Origin: Tsuneonella suprasediminis | GTDB taxonomy: Bacteria; Pseudomonadota; Alphaproteobacteria; Sphingomonadales; Sphingomonadaceae | Reading direction: 5' to 3' | NCBI RefSeq assembly: GCF_003605755.1 | Contig: NZ_RAHJ01000021.1 | Span: forward strand, 48,662 to 112,661 | DNA length: 64,000 nucleotides | In this document: one piece after another, positions 19,933-28,052 of the stretch | How positions within the stretch are numbered: position 1 is the stretch's first letter | Layout of the letters: the number at the start of each line of letters is the position of its first letter | Position numbers and translations under genes: made by a program | Notes under the pieces: generated by a model | Told to the model about the DNA's origin: nothing | What the model saw: only the letters and a program-made list of their open reading frames with translations | Database searches by the model: none

Positions 19933-21179
19933 GCTGTGTAGAGATCAATTTCGATGGAATTGTCGGGCCAAGTCACAACTATGCCGGATTGAGCCTCGGC
20001 AACCTTGCCGCCACTCGCCATGCGGGCGATGCCAGCTATCCGCGCGCAGCCGCCCTGCAAGGGATAGCGAAGATGCGGCACAATATGGCGCTGGGGCTGG
20101 CGCAGGGATTTCTACTGCCGTTGCCGCGCCCCAATGCAGGCTATCTTGCGGCGTTGGGCGCCGACAACACGACCGATCCGGTGCTGACCGCGCAAGCATG
20201 GTCGGCCAGTTCGATGTGGACCGCCAATGCCGCCACGGTCTCGCCCGCTGGCGATACGGCGGATGGGCGATGCCATCTGACTCCGGCCAATCTGGTAACG
20301 ATGCCGCACCGGGCGCAGGAATGGCCCGATACCGCACGCCAACTGGCACTGGCATTTGCCGACCGCACGCATTTCGCGCTGCACGATCCGGTGCCGCCGA
20401 CTTTCGGGGATGAAGGCGCGGCCAATCATATGCGACTGTGCGAACGGCACGATACCGCCGGGGTGGAAGTGTTCGTATATGGCCGCAGCGGCGGTGCGTT
20501 CCCTGCACGGCAGCACGAACAGGCCAGCCGCGCCATCGCCCGCCTGCATGGGCTGGACCTGGAGCGCACGGTATTTATCGAACAGGCGCCCAAGGCCATC
20601 GCGGCGGGCGCGTTTCATAACGATGTCGTTGCCGTTGCGAACGAACGGGTGCTGTTCACCCATGCAGAGGCATTCGCGGATCAGCAGGGCGCATACAATG
20701 CGATCCGGGACAAATTTCCCGGACTGGAAGTGGTCGAAGTCCCCGCCGATGCGGTATCATTGAACGAAGCGATTGCGACATACCTGTTCAACGCGCAACT
20801 GCTGACTTTGCCGACCGGCGAAATGGCATTGGTCGTGCCGACCGAATGCACCGATAGCCCGGCGGTCAGTGCATGGCTGGACAGGATGGTCGCCAGCAAC
20901 GGGCCGATCCGGCAGGTTCTGCCGGTCGATGTCCGTCAGTCGATGGCCAACGGCGGCGGCCCGGCCTGCCTGCGCCTGCGGGTGGTGGCCGATCCGGCGA
21001 CGGTCGATCCCCGCTTCATGCTTAGCGAGGCAAAGGCCGATCTTCTCGAAAACACGATAGCGGCGCATTGGCCCGAACAGATCGATCCCGCCGATGTCGG
21101 CAGCGAATCGCTCGCTCAAGATGTTATCGCCGCACGACTGTCCCTTCTCGAAACACTCGGCCTCGCAGAACTTGGTTAA
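19929..21179 (+). CDS. astB: N-succinylarginine dihydrolase
   Basis: This 416-aa enzyme of the pentein (guanidino-group modifying) superfamily hydrolyses N2-succinylarginine to succinylornithine, CO2 and ammonia. Signatures are EINFDGIVGPSHNYAGLSLG at the N-terminus, TPANLVTMPHRAQEW, and RQSMANGGGPACLRLRVV with the catalytic Cys near the C-terminus. Start is GTG 19929, overlapping the astA stop. astC, astD and astE do not follow: the gene ends the visible cluster. Confidence 0.95.
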   Translation: MSCVEINFDGIVGPSHNYAGLSLGNLAATRHAGDASYPRAAALQGIAKMRHNMALGLAQGFLLPLPRPNAGYLAALGADNTTDPVLTAQAWSASSMWTANAATVSPAGDTADGRCHLTPANLVTMPHRAQEWPDTARQLALAFADRTHFALHDPVPPTFGDEGAANHMRLCERHDTAGVEVFVYGRSGGAFPARQHEQASRAIARLHGLDLERTVFIEQAPKAIAAGAFHNDVVAVANERVLFTHAEAFADQQGAYNAIRDKFPGLEVVEVPADAVSLNEAIATYLFNAQLLTLPTGEMALVVPTECTDSPAVSAWLDRMVASNGPIRQVLPVDVRQSMANGGGPACLRLRVVADPATVDPRFMLSEAKADLLENTIAAHWPEQIDPADVGSESLAQDVIAARLSLLETLGLAELG

Positions 21180-21298
21180 CGCGCTGGACCGCCTGTCGAC
21201 ACACCTTACAATGCAGAACACGTTAACCGTCGTAACCCGCGGCAATTAGCCATTGGCACGGGATTTGCTGTTGTCGTGTTAAGCATTTCGGGGAAGGT

Positions 21299-21535
21299 AT
21301 GTTTCGCAAGCTCCGCCGCCTGTTTGTGATCAAGACACGCTTCGAAGCGTGCCTGATCATTTACGCGCTGGCGCTGGGGGCTTGCGAACGCGGCATGGCC
21401 TATGTGCACCAGTTTCCCGGATATGGCGGAAAGCTGCTGTTTCTTGCCGCGACAGGTTCGGTGTTTCTGGCTGGGGCCAAGATTTTCGACTGTTTGCGGA
21501 TGGAGCAGGAGCGGCGGGTTTCGGCTGGGGAGTAG
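21299..21535 (+). CDS. Small hypothetical protein with two hydrophobic helices
   Basis: This 78-aa protein begins with a basic segment (MFRKLRRLFVIKTRFEA), followed by two likely TM helices (about 20-33 and 45-60) and a polar tail. A GGGGAAGG ribosome-binding site sits immediately before ATG. I do not recognise a family with assigned function. The upstream gap (21180-21298) has several TTAA motifs but no well-spaced regulator site. Confidence 0.6.
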   Translation: MFRKLRRLFVIKTRFEACLIIYALALGACERGMAYVHQFPGYGGKLLFLAATGSVFLAGAKIFDCLRMEQERRVSAGE

Positions 21536-21558
21536 TTTTTTTGGGGTTGGTGTTTTTG

Positions 21559-21737
21559 TTCACACGAAGACACGAAGGCACAAAGTGGTCTTTTGGTGAA
21601 TGTGGGTACTGCGCCACGGTTGCTGTTCAATACCCCCGCGCTTGCGCGGAATAATATTATGATTCTGCGCGTGCGGATAAGTCACCAACAGATCATTCAG
21701 GCACCAACATCTTTGTGCCTTCGTGTCTTCGTGTGAA
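21559..21737. repeat. Inverted-repeat element with perfect 27-bp arms
   Basis: The left arm 21559-21585 (TTCACACGAAGACACGAAGG... ) is the exact reverse complement of 21711-21737, with 125 bp between. Single diverged arms recur at about 29310 and 29592. The element has no ORF of its own and resembles a small non-autonomous palindromic element. It lies just beyond the 3' end of ssrA. Confidence 0.8.
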
Positions 21738-21789
21738 TCAAACCCACCACGCACAAACATGCGGCAAACCACACAGCAATAAAGGAAGT

Positions 21790-22125
21790 GGGGGATTCTG
21801 TTGCTAGGCTCCCCCGGGCCCCCGGTTTCCGATTCTGTTACCCGGTTCGGTCCGAACCGTGCTCAAAGCTTTGTAAGATCAGGCCGTTAGGCCGTCAGGT
21901 TACGCAGCGAGAGCAAGTGCTTCGTTGTCGTTGGCACTTATAAGTTTTGAGCCTTGAACGGGTTACTCAGCCCGAGCGAAAACGATGCTTTTCAACACAC
22001 GTCGATCCTAGTTCGGCCCCGTCATCGTGCCCCCTGTGGGGAGCGGTGGTGGAGCCGCCGGGTACTGCCCCCGGGTCCGCTGTGCCTATTGCACACCGCA
22101 ATTTATCGCCATAGCCAGCAAAAAC
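21790..22125 (-). ncRNA. ssrA: Transfer-messenger RNA, circularly permuted two-piece type
   Basis: On the minus strand the order is acceptor piece first, coding piece second, as in alphaproteobacterial split tmRNA. The acceptor half ends GGCTCCACCA with the CCA at 22049-22047. A short intervening loop follows (about 22046-22021), then the coding half starts GGGGCCGAAC at 22020. The tag frame GCC AAC GAC ... GCG TAA runs 21935-21900 and encodes ANDNEALALAA. The tag ends in the Ala-Ala that directs ClpXP degradation. Ends of both pieces are estimates. A weak TTCACA-N16-TATATC lies upstream near 22157. Role: rescue of stalled ribosomes with SmpB. Confidence 0.93.
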
Positions 22126-22202
22126 CGGCAGTCCCGATATAGGGAATGCGGGCTTAATGTGAAGTGACTACGGAAAAATTCCGCAGGATGAGTATCTTGC
22201 GA

Positions 22203-22625
22203 TCACTTTTTCAGTGCGTCGCGAATTTCCGCCAGCAATTCCACTTCGGTCGGGCCTGCCGGAGCGGCTTCTTCCGCTTCCTTCTCGAACCGCGCCATCA
22301 CCTTGTTGGTATAGCGGACCAGCAGGAAGATGACGAAGGCCAGGATCAGGAAATTGATCCCGATCGAAATGAAGTTGCCCCAGGCCAGCACATTGGCCCC
22401 CGCCTCGCGCGCAGCGGCCAGCGAAGTGCCCGGTGCGACTTCACCCGAAAGGACCACATACTTGTTCGAAAAATCGACATCGCCCACCAGCGCACCGATC
22501 AGCGGCATAATCAGATCGTCGGTCATCGACGTGACGATCTTGCCGAACGCTGCCCCGATAATGACCGCCACGGCCAGTTGCATGACATTGCCCTTGGCAA
22601 TGAATTCCTTGAATTCCGAAAGCAC
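22203..22625 (-). CDS. mscL: Large-conductance mechanosensitive channel, copy 1
   Basis: This 140-aa inner-membrane protein forms the pentameric osmotic safety valve. It shows the N-terminal amphipathic helix ([16 protein letters not shown]), TM1 with the constriction sequence [15 protein letters not shown], a periplasmic loop ([13 protein letters not shown]), TM2 ([19 protein letters not shown]) and a C-terminal helix ([14 protein letters not shown]). It lies about 125 bp downstream of a second mscL on the same strand. Confidence 0.97.
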   Translation of the reverse strand: MLSEFKEFIAKGNVMQLAVAVIIGAAFGKIVTSMTDDLIMPLIGALVGDVDFSNKYVVLSGEVAPGTSLAAAREAGANVLAWGNFISIGINFLILAFVIFLLVRYTNKVMARFEKEAEEAAPAGPTEVELLAEIRDALKK

Positions 22626-22750
22626 GACGCCCCCCGTTTAACCTATGCTGCAAATCCGGTGGTTTCTGGCAGCGCGATGCCGGGCTGCCAAGTACCTTTC
22701 CCGCTCAGGATCGCTCAGTGCCAGCGCGGAACCATCAGACATACTGCTGA

Positions 22751-23233
22751 TTAATCGGAGGACGCCTCTCGCATCGCCTGCAATTCGGCGCGGATATCGC
22801 GCAAAACATCCAGTTGCGGATCGGTCGGTAGTGCATCGCTTTTCGAAGTGTCGGTGACTTTTTTCTTCTCCTCCTCAATAGCATCGAGCACCCGGTTCAC
22901 CGCTTTCACCAACAAAAACAATGCGAAAGCAAGGATCAGGAAATTGACCACCTGAGTCAGAAAATCGCCATACCCGATCATCGCCACCCCGGCCTGTTGC
23001 AGTCTTTCGTAATTATCCGGCGAACCCTCGTAAGAGGGCGGGATCGGTCCAAGGCGGATAAACCAGTTGCTGAAGTCCACACTTCCAAACAGCCAGCCGA
23101 TGGTCGGCATCAGAATCGCTTCGGTGAGCGAAGTGGTGATTTTGCCGAAAGCCGCACCGATCACCACGCCAACCGCAAGGTCCAGCACGTTGCCACGAGC
23201 GATGAATTTGCGGAATTCGCCAAACAGGTTCAT
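22751..23233 (-). CDS. mscL: Large-conductance mechanosensitive channel, copy 2
   Basis: This 160-aa MscL paralogue has the same plan: FGEFRKFIARGNVLDLA, TM1 [15 protein letters not shown], a longer periplasmic loop containing PPSYEGSPDNYERLQQ, TM2 VVNFLILAFALFLLV, and an acidic C-terminal bundle. The loop and tail differ clearly from copy 1, so this is an old rather than recent duplication. A GGAAC-N17-GTT stress-type promoter precedes it. Confidence 0.96.
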   Translation of the reverse strand: MNLFGEFRKFIARGNVLDLAVGVVIGAAFGKITTSLTEAILMPTIGWLFGSVDFSNWFIRLGPIPPSYEGSPDNYERLQQAGVAMIGYGDFLTQVVNFLILAFALFLLVKAVNRVLDAIEEEKKKVTDTSKSDALPTDPQLDVLRDIRAELQAMREASSD

Positions 23234-23265
23234 CCAAATGTCTCCGTCAAAAGGGTCTTTCTCCG

Positions 23266-23290
23266 AACCGGAAAAGCAGTGGGCAGTTCC
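23266..23290 (-). promoter_or_regulatory. Candidate EcfG (general stress sigma) promoter of mscL copy 2
   Basis: Minus-strand GGAAC (23290-23286), 17 bases, then GTT (23268-23266), 32 bp upstream of the mscL start. Alphaproteobacterial EcfG promoters are GGAAC-N16/17-(C)GTT. The base before GTT is G rather than C, so the match is good but imperfect. Confidence 0.45.
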
Positions 23291-23318
23291 TTGAAACGCC
23301 CAGTCGGTGTGCTATGTT
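23291..23318 (+). promoter_or_regulatory. Possible housekeeping promoter of the lemA operon
   Basis: TTGAAA (23291-23296), 16 bases, TATGTT (23313-23318), 55 bp upstream of the lemA ATG. It is back to back with the mscL promoter candidate. Pattern only; unproven. Confidence 0.35.
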
Positions 23319-23373
23319 AGCAATACAGATTGCGCGCGCAAAGGGCGTGCGACCAGAGGAGTGTGTTCGACAA

Positions 23374-24051
23374 ATGAATATCCGTTCTTTCGGCCGCTAC
23401 GCGATTGTCGCGCTGGCTTCGCTCGGTCTCGCCGCATGCGGGATCAACTCGGTCCCGACCAAGGAAGAAGCTGCCAAGGCCAAGTGGGCCGATGTGCAGG
23501 CCGCGTTCCAGGAACGCGCCAATCTCGTGCCCAATCTGGCCGAAGTGGCCAAAGGTGCGGCGGAACAGGAAAAAGCAATCCTGACCGGCGTGGTGGAAGC
23601 CCGCGCGAAAGCGACCAGCATTCAGCTGAGTGCCGATGATCTGAACGATCCCGCCAAGATGGCCCAGTTCCAGCAGGCGCAGGAACAGCTCGGTGCCGGA
23701 CTGGGCCGCCTGCTCGCCAATTTCGAGCGTTATCCCGATCTCAAGTCGATCGCCAATTACCAGATGCTGCAAAGCCAGCTCGAAGGGCAGGAAAACCGCA
23801 TTCGCATCGCCATTCGCGACTATAACGAAGCGGTGCGCGATTATAACACCACGATCCGCACGTTCCCGGATATCATCGGTGCCAAGATCATTCATGGCGC
23901 GAAACCGATGGTGCCTTATGAAGCGGTAACGCCCGGTGCCGAAGTCGCGCCGACGCTGGACATGACCCCGAACGGTTCGGCAACCGCCGCACCGGCAACG
24001 GGCGCAAACGACAACACTCCCGCTCCGGCGGCCACCGCCGCGACCAACTGA
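23374..24051 (+). CDS. lemA: LemA family lipoprotein
   Basis: This 225-aa LemA-family protein has an N-terminal segment ending in lipobox LAAC (MNIRSFGRYAIVALASLG...), then a long helical domain with the family sequence ERANLVPNLAEVAKGAAEQEK and IANYQMLQSQLEGQENRI. The tail is Ala/Pro/Thr-rich. ATG 23374 is chosen because it begins the signal peptide, with GAGGAG about 12 nt upstream. LemA proteins commonly pair with TPM-domain proteins, as here. Exact function is unknown; envelope maintenance is suspected. Confidence 0.9.
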   Translation: MNIRSFGRYAIVALASLGLAACGINSVPTKEEAAKAKWADVQAAFQERANLVPNLAEVAKGAAEQEKAILTGVVEARAKATSIQLSADDLNDPAKMAQFQQAQEQLGAGLGRLLANFERYPDLKSIANYQMLQSQLEGQENRIRIAIRDYNEAVRDYNTTIRTFPDIIGAKIIHGAKPMVPYEAVTPGAEVAPTLDMTPNGSATAAPATGANDNTPAPAATAATN

Positions 24052-24058
24052 CGCTGCG

Positions 24059-24592
24059 ATGCGCGCGCTGGCGCATGTCTGCCTGAGGGCTGCCGCGCTT
24101 GCGCTCTCAGTTGCTCCCGCCGCCGCCTGTCGCGGCGATACGGCAGACCATGCGGAGCGCGCCGCTCCTGCGATTGCACTTACCGGGCGGGTCGTCGACG
24201 ATGCCAATCTCTTCGACCCCGCCACGGAAAAGGCGTTAACGGACAAACTGGCCGCAGTCGAAAGCGATACCCAGGCCCAGTTTGTCGTTGTCTCGACCCG
24301 TTCGCTCAACGGGCAACCGATAAAAGCCTACAGCATGGCATTGGCGAACAACTGGGGAATTGGCAGCGCCGAACGCAACGACGGAGTGATGATCCTGATC
24401 GCACCCAACGAACGGCAAGCCCGGATAGAAGTCGGGACCGGGCTGGAGAAAGCGCTGCCCAACCCGTTTTGCGAACAGATCATGCGAGAAATGGTCGCCC
24501 GATACAGAACCGGCGATATAGCCGCAGGCACGATAGTCGGCGTCGATCGTATCGCGGCACAATTGCGCGCTACAGCGAGACAAACCACATGA
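24059..24592 (+). CDS. TPM-domain exported protein, short
   Basis: This 177-aa protein has a signal sequence ending in PAAAC (possible lipobox), then one TPM (YgcG/psb32) domain: LTGRVVDDANLFDPATEKAL, STRSLNGQPIKAYS, GSAERNDGVMILIAPNERQARIEVG. It starts 7 bp after lemA and overlaps the next gene by ATGA. It lacks the C-terminal membrane anchor of the next protein, so it is periplasmic or lipid-anchored. Confidence 0.85.
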   Translation: MRALAHVCLRAAALALSVAPAAACRGDTADHAERAAPAIALTGRVVDDANLFDPATEKALTDKLAAVESDTQAQFVVVSTRSLNGQPIKAYSMALANNWGIGSAERNDGVMILIAPNERQARIEVGTGLEKALPNPFCEQIMREMVARYRTGDIAAGTIVGVDRIAAQLRATARQTT

Positions 24593-25392
24593 CGTTTCTT
24601 CGCACTATCTTTGCCGCACTGATGCTTGCGCTGTTCGCGCTGCCGGCATCGGCGCAGGAGTTTCCGCCGCTCACCGGCCGGGTGGTCGATGCGGCCAATA
24701 TTCTGCCGCCTGAGGTCGAGGCGCAGTTGACCCAGAAGCTGGCTGCGCTCGAAACCCAGTCGCAGCGGCAACTGGTGGTTGCCACAGTGCCCAGCCTGAA
24801 TGGCTACGAAATTTCGGATTATGGGTATCAGCTCGGGCGACACTGGGGATTGGGCGATAAAGGGCGCAACGATGGGGCGATCCTGTTGGTCGCGCCCAAC
24901 GAACGCAAAGTGCGGATCGAAGTGGGTTACGGGCTGGAACCGGTGCTGACCGACGGGCTTTCCAGCCTGATTATCCAGAACGATATTCTGCCCCGCTTCA
25001 AAGCAGGGGATATGCCCGGCGGGATCGGGGCCGGGACCGATGCAATCATCAAACAACTGCAATTACCCGCAGATCAGGCGCAGCAGATCGCCGCAGAGGC
25101 GGACAAGCGCCAGAGCAGCAAAGACATCCCCCCCAGCACAATCGTGTGGGTGATCTTCGTCCTGATATTCTTCGTCCTGCCGCTGTTCCGCCGTCGCGGC
25201 GGGCGGCGATACAATGGATCGCTCACGGGCAGCACGATGGGCGATATCCTGTTGTGGGAAGCGGGCAAGGCTGCGGCGCGCGGGTTCGATAGCGACTCCG
25301 GCTGGGGCGGCGGTGGCGGCTTCGGCGGTGGTGGCGGATTTTCTGGCGGCGGCGGCAGCTTCGGCGGCGGCGGCGCATCGGGGGGCTGGTAA
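24589..25392 (+). CDS. TPM-domain membrane protein with glycine-rich tail (YgcG-like)
   Basis: This 267-aa protein has a signal peptide (cleaved after LPASAQ), a periplasmic TPM domain (LTGRVVDAANILPPEVE, GDKGRNDGAILLVAPNERKVRIEVGYGLE), one TM helix (TIVWVIFVLIFFVLPLF at about 187-203), and a C-terminal tail of repeated GGGGFGGGGG/SGGGG runs ending in SGGW. This is the standard YgcG architecture. The start ATG overlaps the preceding stop. The stop overlaps the next start as TAATG. Confidence 0.9.
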   Translation: MTFLRTIFAALMLALFALPASAQEFPPLTGRVVDAANILPPEVEAQLTQKLAALETQSQRQLVVATVPSLNGYEISDYGYQLGRHWGLGDKGRNDGAILLVAPNERKVRIEVGYGLEPVLTDGLSSLIIQNDILPRFKAGDMPGGIGAGTDAIIKQLQLPADQAQQIAAEADKRQSSKDIPPSTIVWVIFVLIFFVLPLFRRRGGRRYNGSLTGSTMGDILLWEAGKAAARGFDSDSGWGGGGGFGGGGGFSGGGGSFGGGGASGGW

Positions 25393-26066
25393 TGGGTGCG
25401 ATGACCGACAGCGAACGTGAACTGATTACGCAGGCGGTCGCCGCAGCGGAATCGGAAACGGCAGGCGAAATAGTGACCGTGCTGGCCAACCGGTCTGATG
25501 GGTATAGCGACATTCAGCTGGGCTGGGCAATTCTGGCCGCGATCACCGCACTGGCGGTGGTGGCGATGTTCCCCGATTTCTATCTGCCTAAGGTCGATTG
25601 GCTGCTCGGCGGATGGAACCATGAATGGACCCCGCGCGCGCTGCTGACGCTGGCGGCGATCATCGCCATCGCCAAATTCGTCTCCGTCTGGCTGATATTG
25701 CTGTGGCAACCATTGCGGATGCTGCTGGTCCCCTCCCCTGTAAAAAGTGCACGGGTGCGCGAACGGGCGGTGGCTCTGTTCAAGGTCGGCGCGGAACGGC
25801 GCACCCACGGCCGCACGGGCATTCTTATCTACCTGTCGATGCAGGAACACCGCGCCGAAATCGTCGCTGACGAAGCTATCGCCGCGATCGTCCCGGCAGA
25901 GGTATGGGGCGAAGCGATGGCCGATATGCTGGCGGAAATTAAGCAGGGCCGCGTGGCCCACGGGCTGGCGGCAGGCATCCGCGATGTCGGGATCGTGCTG
26001 GCGGAACATTTTCCGCGCGCAGACGACGATGTCAATGAATTGCCCGACCGTCTGATCGAAGTCTGA
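25392..26066 (+). CDS. TPM-domain membrane protein, cytoplasmic type
   Basis: This 224-aa protein lacks a signal peptide. An N-terminal TPM-like segment (SERELITQAVAAAESETAGEIV) precedes two TM helices (about 42-62 and 80-105). The conserved C-terminal half reads RERAVALFKVGAERRTHGRTGILIYLS and HGLAAGIRDVGIVLAEHF. It is the fourth gene of the lemA operon, and these four products probably act together at the inner membrane. No catalytic role is known. Confidence 0.87.
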   Translation: MGAMTDSERELITQAVAAAESETAGEIVTVLANRSDGYSDIQLGWAILAAITALAVVAMFPDFYLPKVDWLLGGWNHEWTPRALLTLAAIIAIAKFVSVWLILLWQPLRMLLVPSPVKSARVRERAVALFKVGAERRTHGRTGILIYLSMQEHRAEIVADEAIAAIVPAEVWGEAMADMLAEIKQGRVAHGLAAGIRDVGIVLAEHFPRADDDVNELPDRLIEV

Positions 26067-26125
26067 TCGGCGGGCAGCGGCACGCCGTCCGCAGGTTCTG
26101 ACCCACCCCAAACCAAGGACATACG

Positions 26126-26665
26126 ATGGACGACCGCAATGCCCCCGAACAGATCGTGTGGCAGGGGAAATACATTACCGCCAAAACGCGGGGGAAATGG
26201 GAATATGTCGGGCGGCCCAACAATATCCGCGCCGCAGTAATACTGGCGGTGCAGGATGGGCATATCCTGCTGGTCGAACAGTATCGCGTGCCGCTGGGCA
26301 AACCCTGCCTCGAACTACCCGCCGGGCTGGTGGGCGATGACGAGAGCTTCGCCGGGGAAGGCCCGCTGGCCGCTGCCGGTCGCGAACTGGAGGAAGAGAC
26401 TGGCTGGCGCGCCGCCACGCTCGAATCGCTGGGCGAATTCTATTCCTCCCCCGGCATGGTCAGCGAAAGCTTCACGCTGGTGCGGGCGAGCGATCTGACA
26501 CAGGTCGGCCCCGGTGGCGGAACCGAAAGCGAAGATATCACTGTCCACCGCATCCCCCTTGCCGAAATACCCGGTTTCGTTGAAAAGCGCAGGAAAGCGG
26601 GCGTTGGGATCGACGTTCGAATAATGGGTCTGCTGATGGCAGGCGCGCTGAATGCGGGAGAATGA
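26126..26665 (+). CDS. NUDIX hydrolase, ADP-ribose pyrophosphatase-like
   Basis: This 179-aa protein has the order QYRVPLGKPCLELPAGLVGD followed by the NUDIX helix GRELEEETGW, with the RExxEE metal-binding residues intact. PAG before the box and the PGMVSESFTLV loop are typical of NudF/ADP-sugar pyrophosphatases. It is followed at once by an SDR gene whose start lies 1 bp after its stop. Confidence 0.87.
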   Translation: MDDRNAPEQIVWQGKYITAKTRGKWEYVGRPNNIRAAVILAVQDGHILLVEQYRVPLGKPCLELPAGLVGDDESFAGEGPLAAAGRELEEETGWRAATLESLGEFYSSPGMVSESFTLVRASDLTQVGPGGGTESEDITVHRIPLAEIPGFVEKRRKAGVGIDVRIMGLLMAGALNAGE

Positions 26666-26666
26666 A

Positions 26667-27449
26667 ATGGCAGGACGGGTAGCGGGCAAGCTGGCGCTGG
26701 TGACAGGCGCGGCGCAAGGGCTCGGCGCAGCACACGCGCACACGCTGGCACGCGAAGGGGCGCGGGTTCTGTGCACCGATATCAACGGCTCTGGCGCCGT
26801 GGAAACGGCCGCTGCGATCGATGCCGAATATGGCGCGGGCACCGCCTATGCCATCGAACACGATGTGACCGACCCCGCCCAGTGGGACGCAGCGATAGAG
26901 GCGGCGCGCGATTTTCTGGGCGGGCTGTCGGTGCTGGTCAACAATGCCGGGGTCGGTGTGCGTGGCAATATCGAAACCTGCACGCTGGAAGAATGGCGGC
27001 GCGGCTTCGCGATTAACGTCGATTCGGTATTCCTTGGCTGTCAGAAGGCATTGCCGCTGATGAAGGATCATCAGCCCGGATCGATCGTCAATATCAGTTC
27101 CATTGCCGGGCTGATCGCCAGCGATACCATGCCGGGCTATAACGCCAGCAAGGCGGCGGTGTGGATGCTGTCGAAATCGGTCGCGCTCTATTGCGCCAAA
27201 ATGGGGTGGAATATCCGCTGCAATTCAGTCCACCCGACATTCGTGGACACCCCCATCCTCGACGGAATATCGAAGAACGCAGGTATCGAAAAAGACGTGG
27301 TGATGGGCAAACTGGCGCGTCAAATTCCGCTCAAGCGGGTGGGTGCGCCACAGGAAATCGCCGATGGGGTACTGTTCCTCGCCAGTGACGAAAGCAGCTT
27401 CATGACCGCTGCCGAACTGAAGCTGGACGGCGGCATCAGCGCGATGTGA
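26667..27449 (+). CDS. Short-chain dehydrogenase/reductase
   Basis: This 260-aa classical SDR shows the NAD(P)-binding TGAAQGLG (residues 13-20), NNAG (92-95), and the catalytic Ser144, Tyr158 and Lys162 (YNASK). Asp38 after the second strand (LCTDIN) suggests preference for NAD(H). Closest in pattern to 3-alpha/20-beta-hydroxysteroid and cyclohexanol-type dehydrogenases. Substrate unknown. The ATG at 26667 has GGGAGA upstream; the frame extends five codons further into the NUDIX gene. Confidence 0.88.
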   Translation: MAGRVAGKLALVTGAAQGLGAAHAHTLAREGARVLCTDINGSGAVETAAAIDAEYGAGTAYAIEHDVTDPAQWDAAIEAARDFLGGLSVLVNNAGVGVRGNIETCTLEEWRRGFAINVDSVFLGCQKALPLMKDHQPGSIVNISSIAGLIASDTMPGYNASKAAVWMLSKSVALYCAKMGWNIRCNSVHPTFVDTPILDGISKNAGIEKDVVMGKLARQIPLKRVGAPQEIADGVLFLASDESSFMTAAELKLDGGISAM

Positions 27450-27458
27450 TGCGGCTGT

Positions 27459-27480
27459 GAGGGAGCCTGCGGGCTCCCTC
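27459..27480. terminator. Bidirectional hairpin between SDR and pspC
   Basis: GAGGGAGCC-TGCG-GGCTCCCTC: a 9-bp perfect stem with a 4-base loop between two convergent genes. It lies 9 bp after the SDR stop and reaches into the pspC stop codon. No long T-run on either side. Confidence 0.6.
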
Positions 27481-27697
27481 AGTCGGCAATCAGGGCAATC
27501 CCCAGATAGACCAGCAGCAGCGAACCGAAGCCAAGGATCGTGCCTGCAACAAACACGATGCGGACGATCAGCGGATCGATCCCGAAGTAATTGGCGATCC
27601 CGCCGCAGACCCCGAAAACCTTGCTGTGTTGCCGGTCCAGCGCGAAGCCCTTGCGAGAAGGCTGGACCATCGGCTTGTCGGTGTCGAAGCGGCTCAT
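27479..27697 (-). CDS. pspC: PspC-domain membrane protein
   Basis: This 72-aa protein is essentially a single PspC domain: a short basic/polar start, then KVFGVCGGIANYFGIDPLIVRI and a C-terminal TM helix (IVFVAGTILGFGSLLLVYLGIALI). PspC proteins respond to envelope stress; the stand-alone short form is common in sphingomonads. Its start overlaps the stop of the 43-codon gene upstream (ATGA). Confidence 0.9.
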   Translation of the reverse strand: MSRFDTDKPMVQPSRKGFALDRQHSKVFGVCGGIANYFGIDPLIVRIVFVAGTILGFGSLLLVYLGIALIAD

Positions 27698-27825
27698 ACC
27701 AGCACCGCCGAGGTCAGCACCGGGTTCACCGTCGGCACGATAGCGAATGCGAATACGGCAACGGTCAGACCGAGCGACATCACGGCGGCGGCGGCTTTGT
27801 CGCTGAGGCGGTTGAAGATTTGCAT
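27694..27825 (-). CDS. Small membrane protein co-transcribed with pspC
   Basis: This 43-aa protein begins MQIFNRLSDKAAAAVMSLGL and has one hydrophobic helix (about 17-42). A strong GAAAGGG ribosome-binding site precedes ATG 27825. Overlap of its stop with the pspC start implies coupling. No family recognised. It is too small for most gene finders but the ribosome-binding site and coupling make it credible. Confidence 0.7.
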   Translation of the reverse strand: MQIFNRLSDKAAAAVMSLGLTVAVFAFAIVPTVNPVLTSAVLV

Positions 27826-28052
27826 GATATTTTCCCTTTCAATGTGATGCCGAACACCGTGTCCGGCTGATGCCACAATGATTGCAGGGGCCGTGCCAGT
27901 TTTGAAAAATGGCGGAATTCCGCGCTTTTTGCTTTCTGGTTAGCTGACAGACCATTCATCAACCGCTCATGTTCTGGAAATTTCACCAACTATTGGGATC
28001 GCACTTTCCGGGTGGCCTGCCCCGCCCGCCCCGGCTATCGCTCCTCGTCCCG

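Noticed and set aside
21175-21240. CtrA binding site near the 78-aa gene
   Set aside because: Several TTAA half-sites exist but none has the required TTAA-N7-TTAA spacing.
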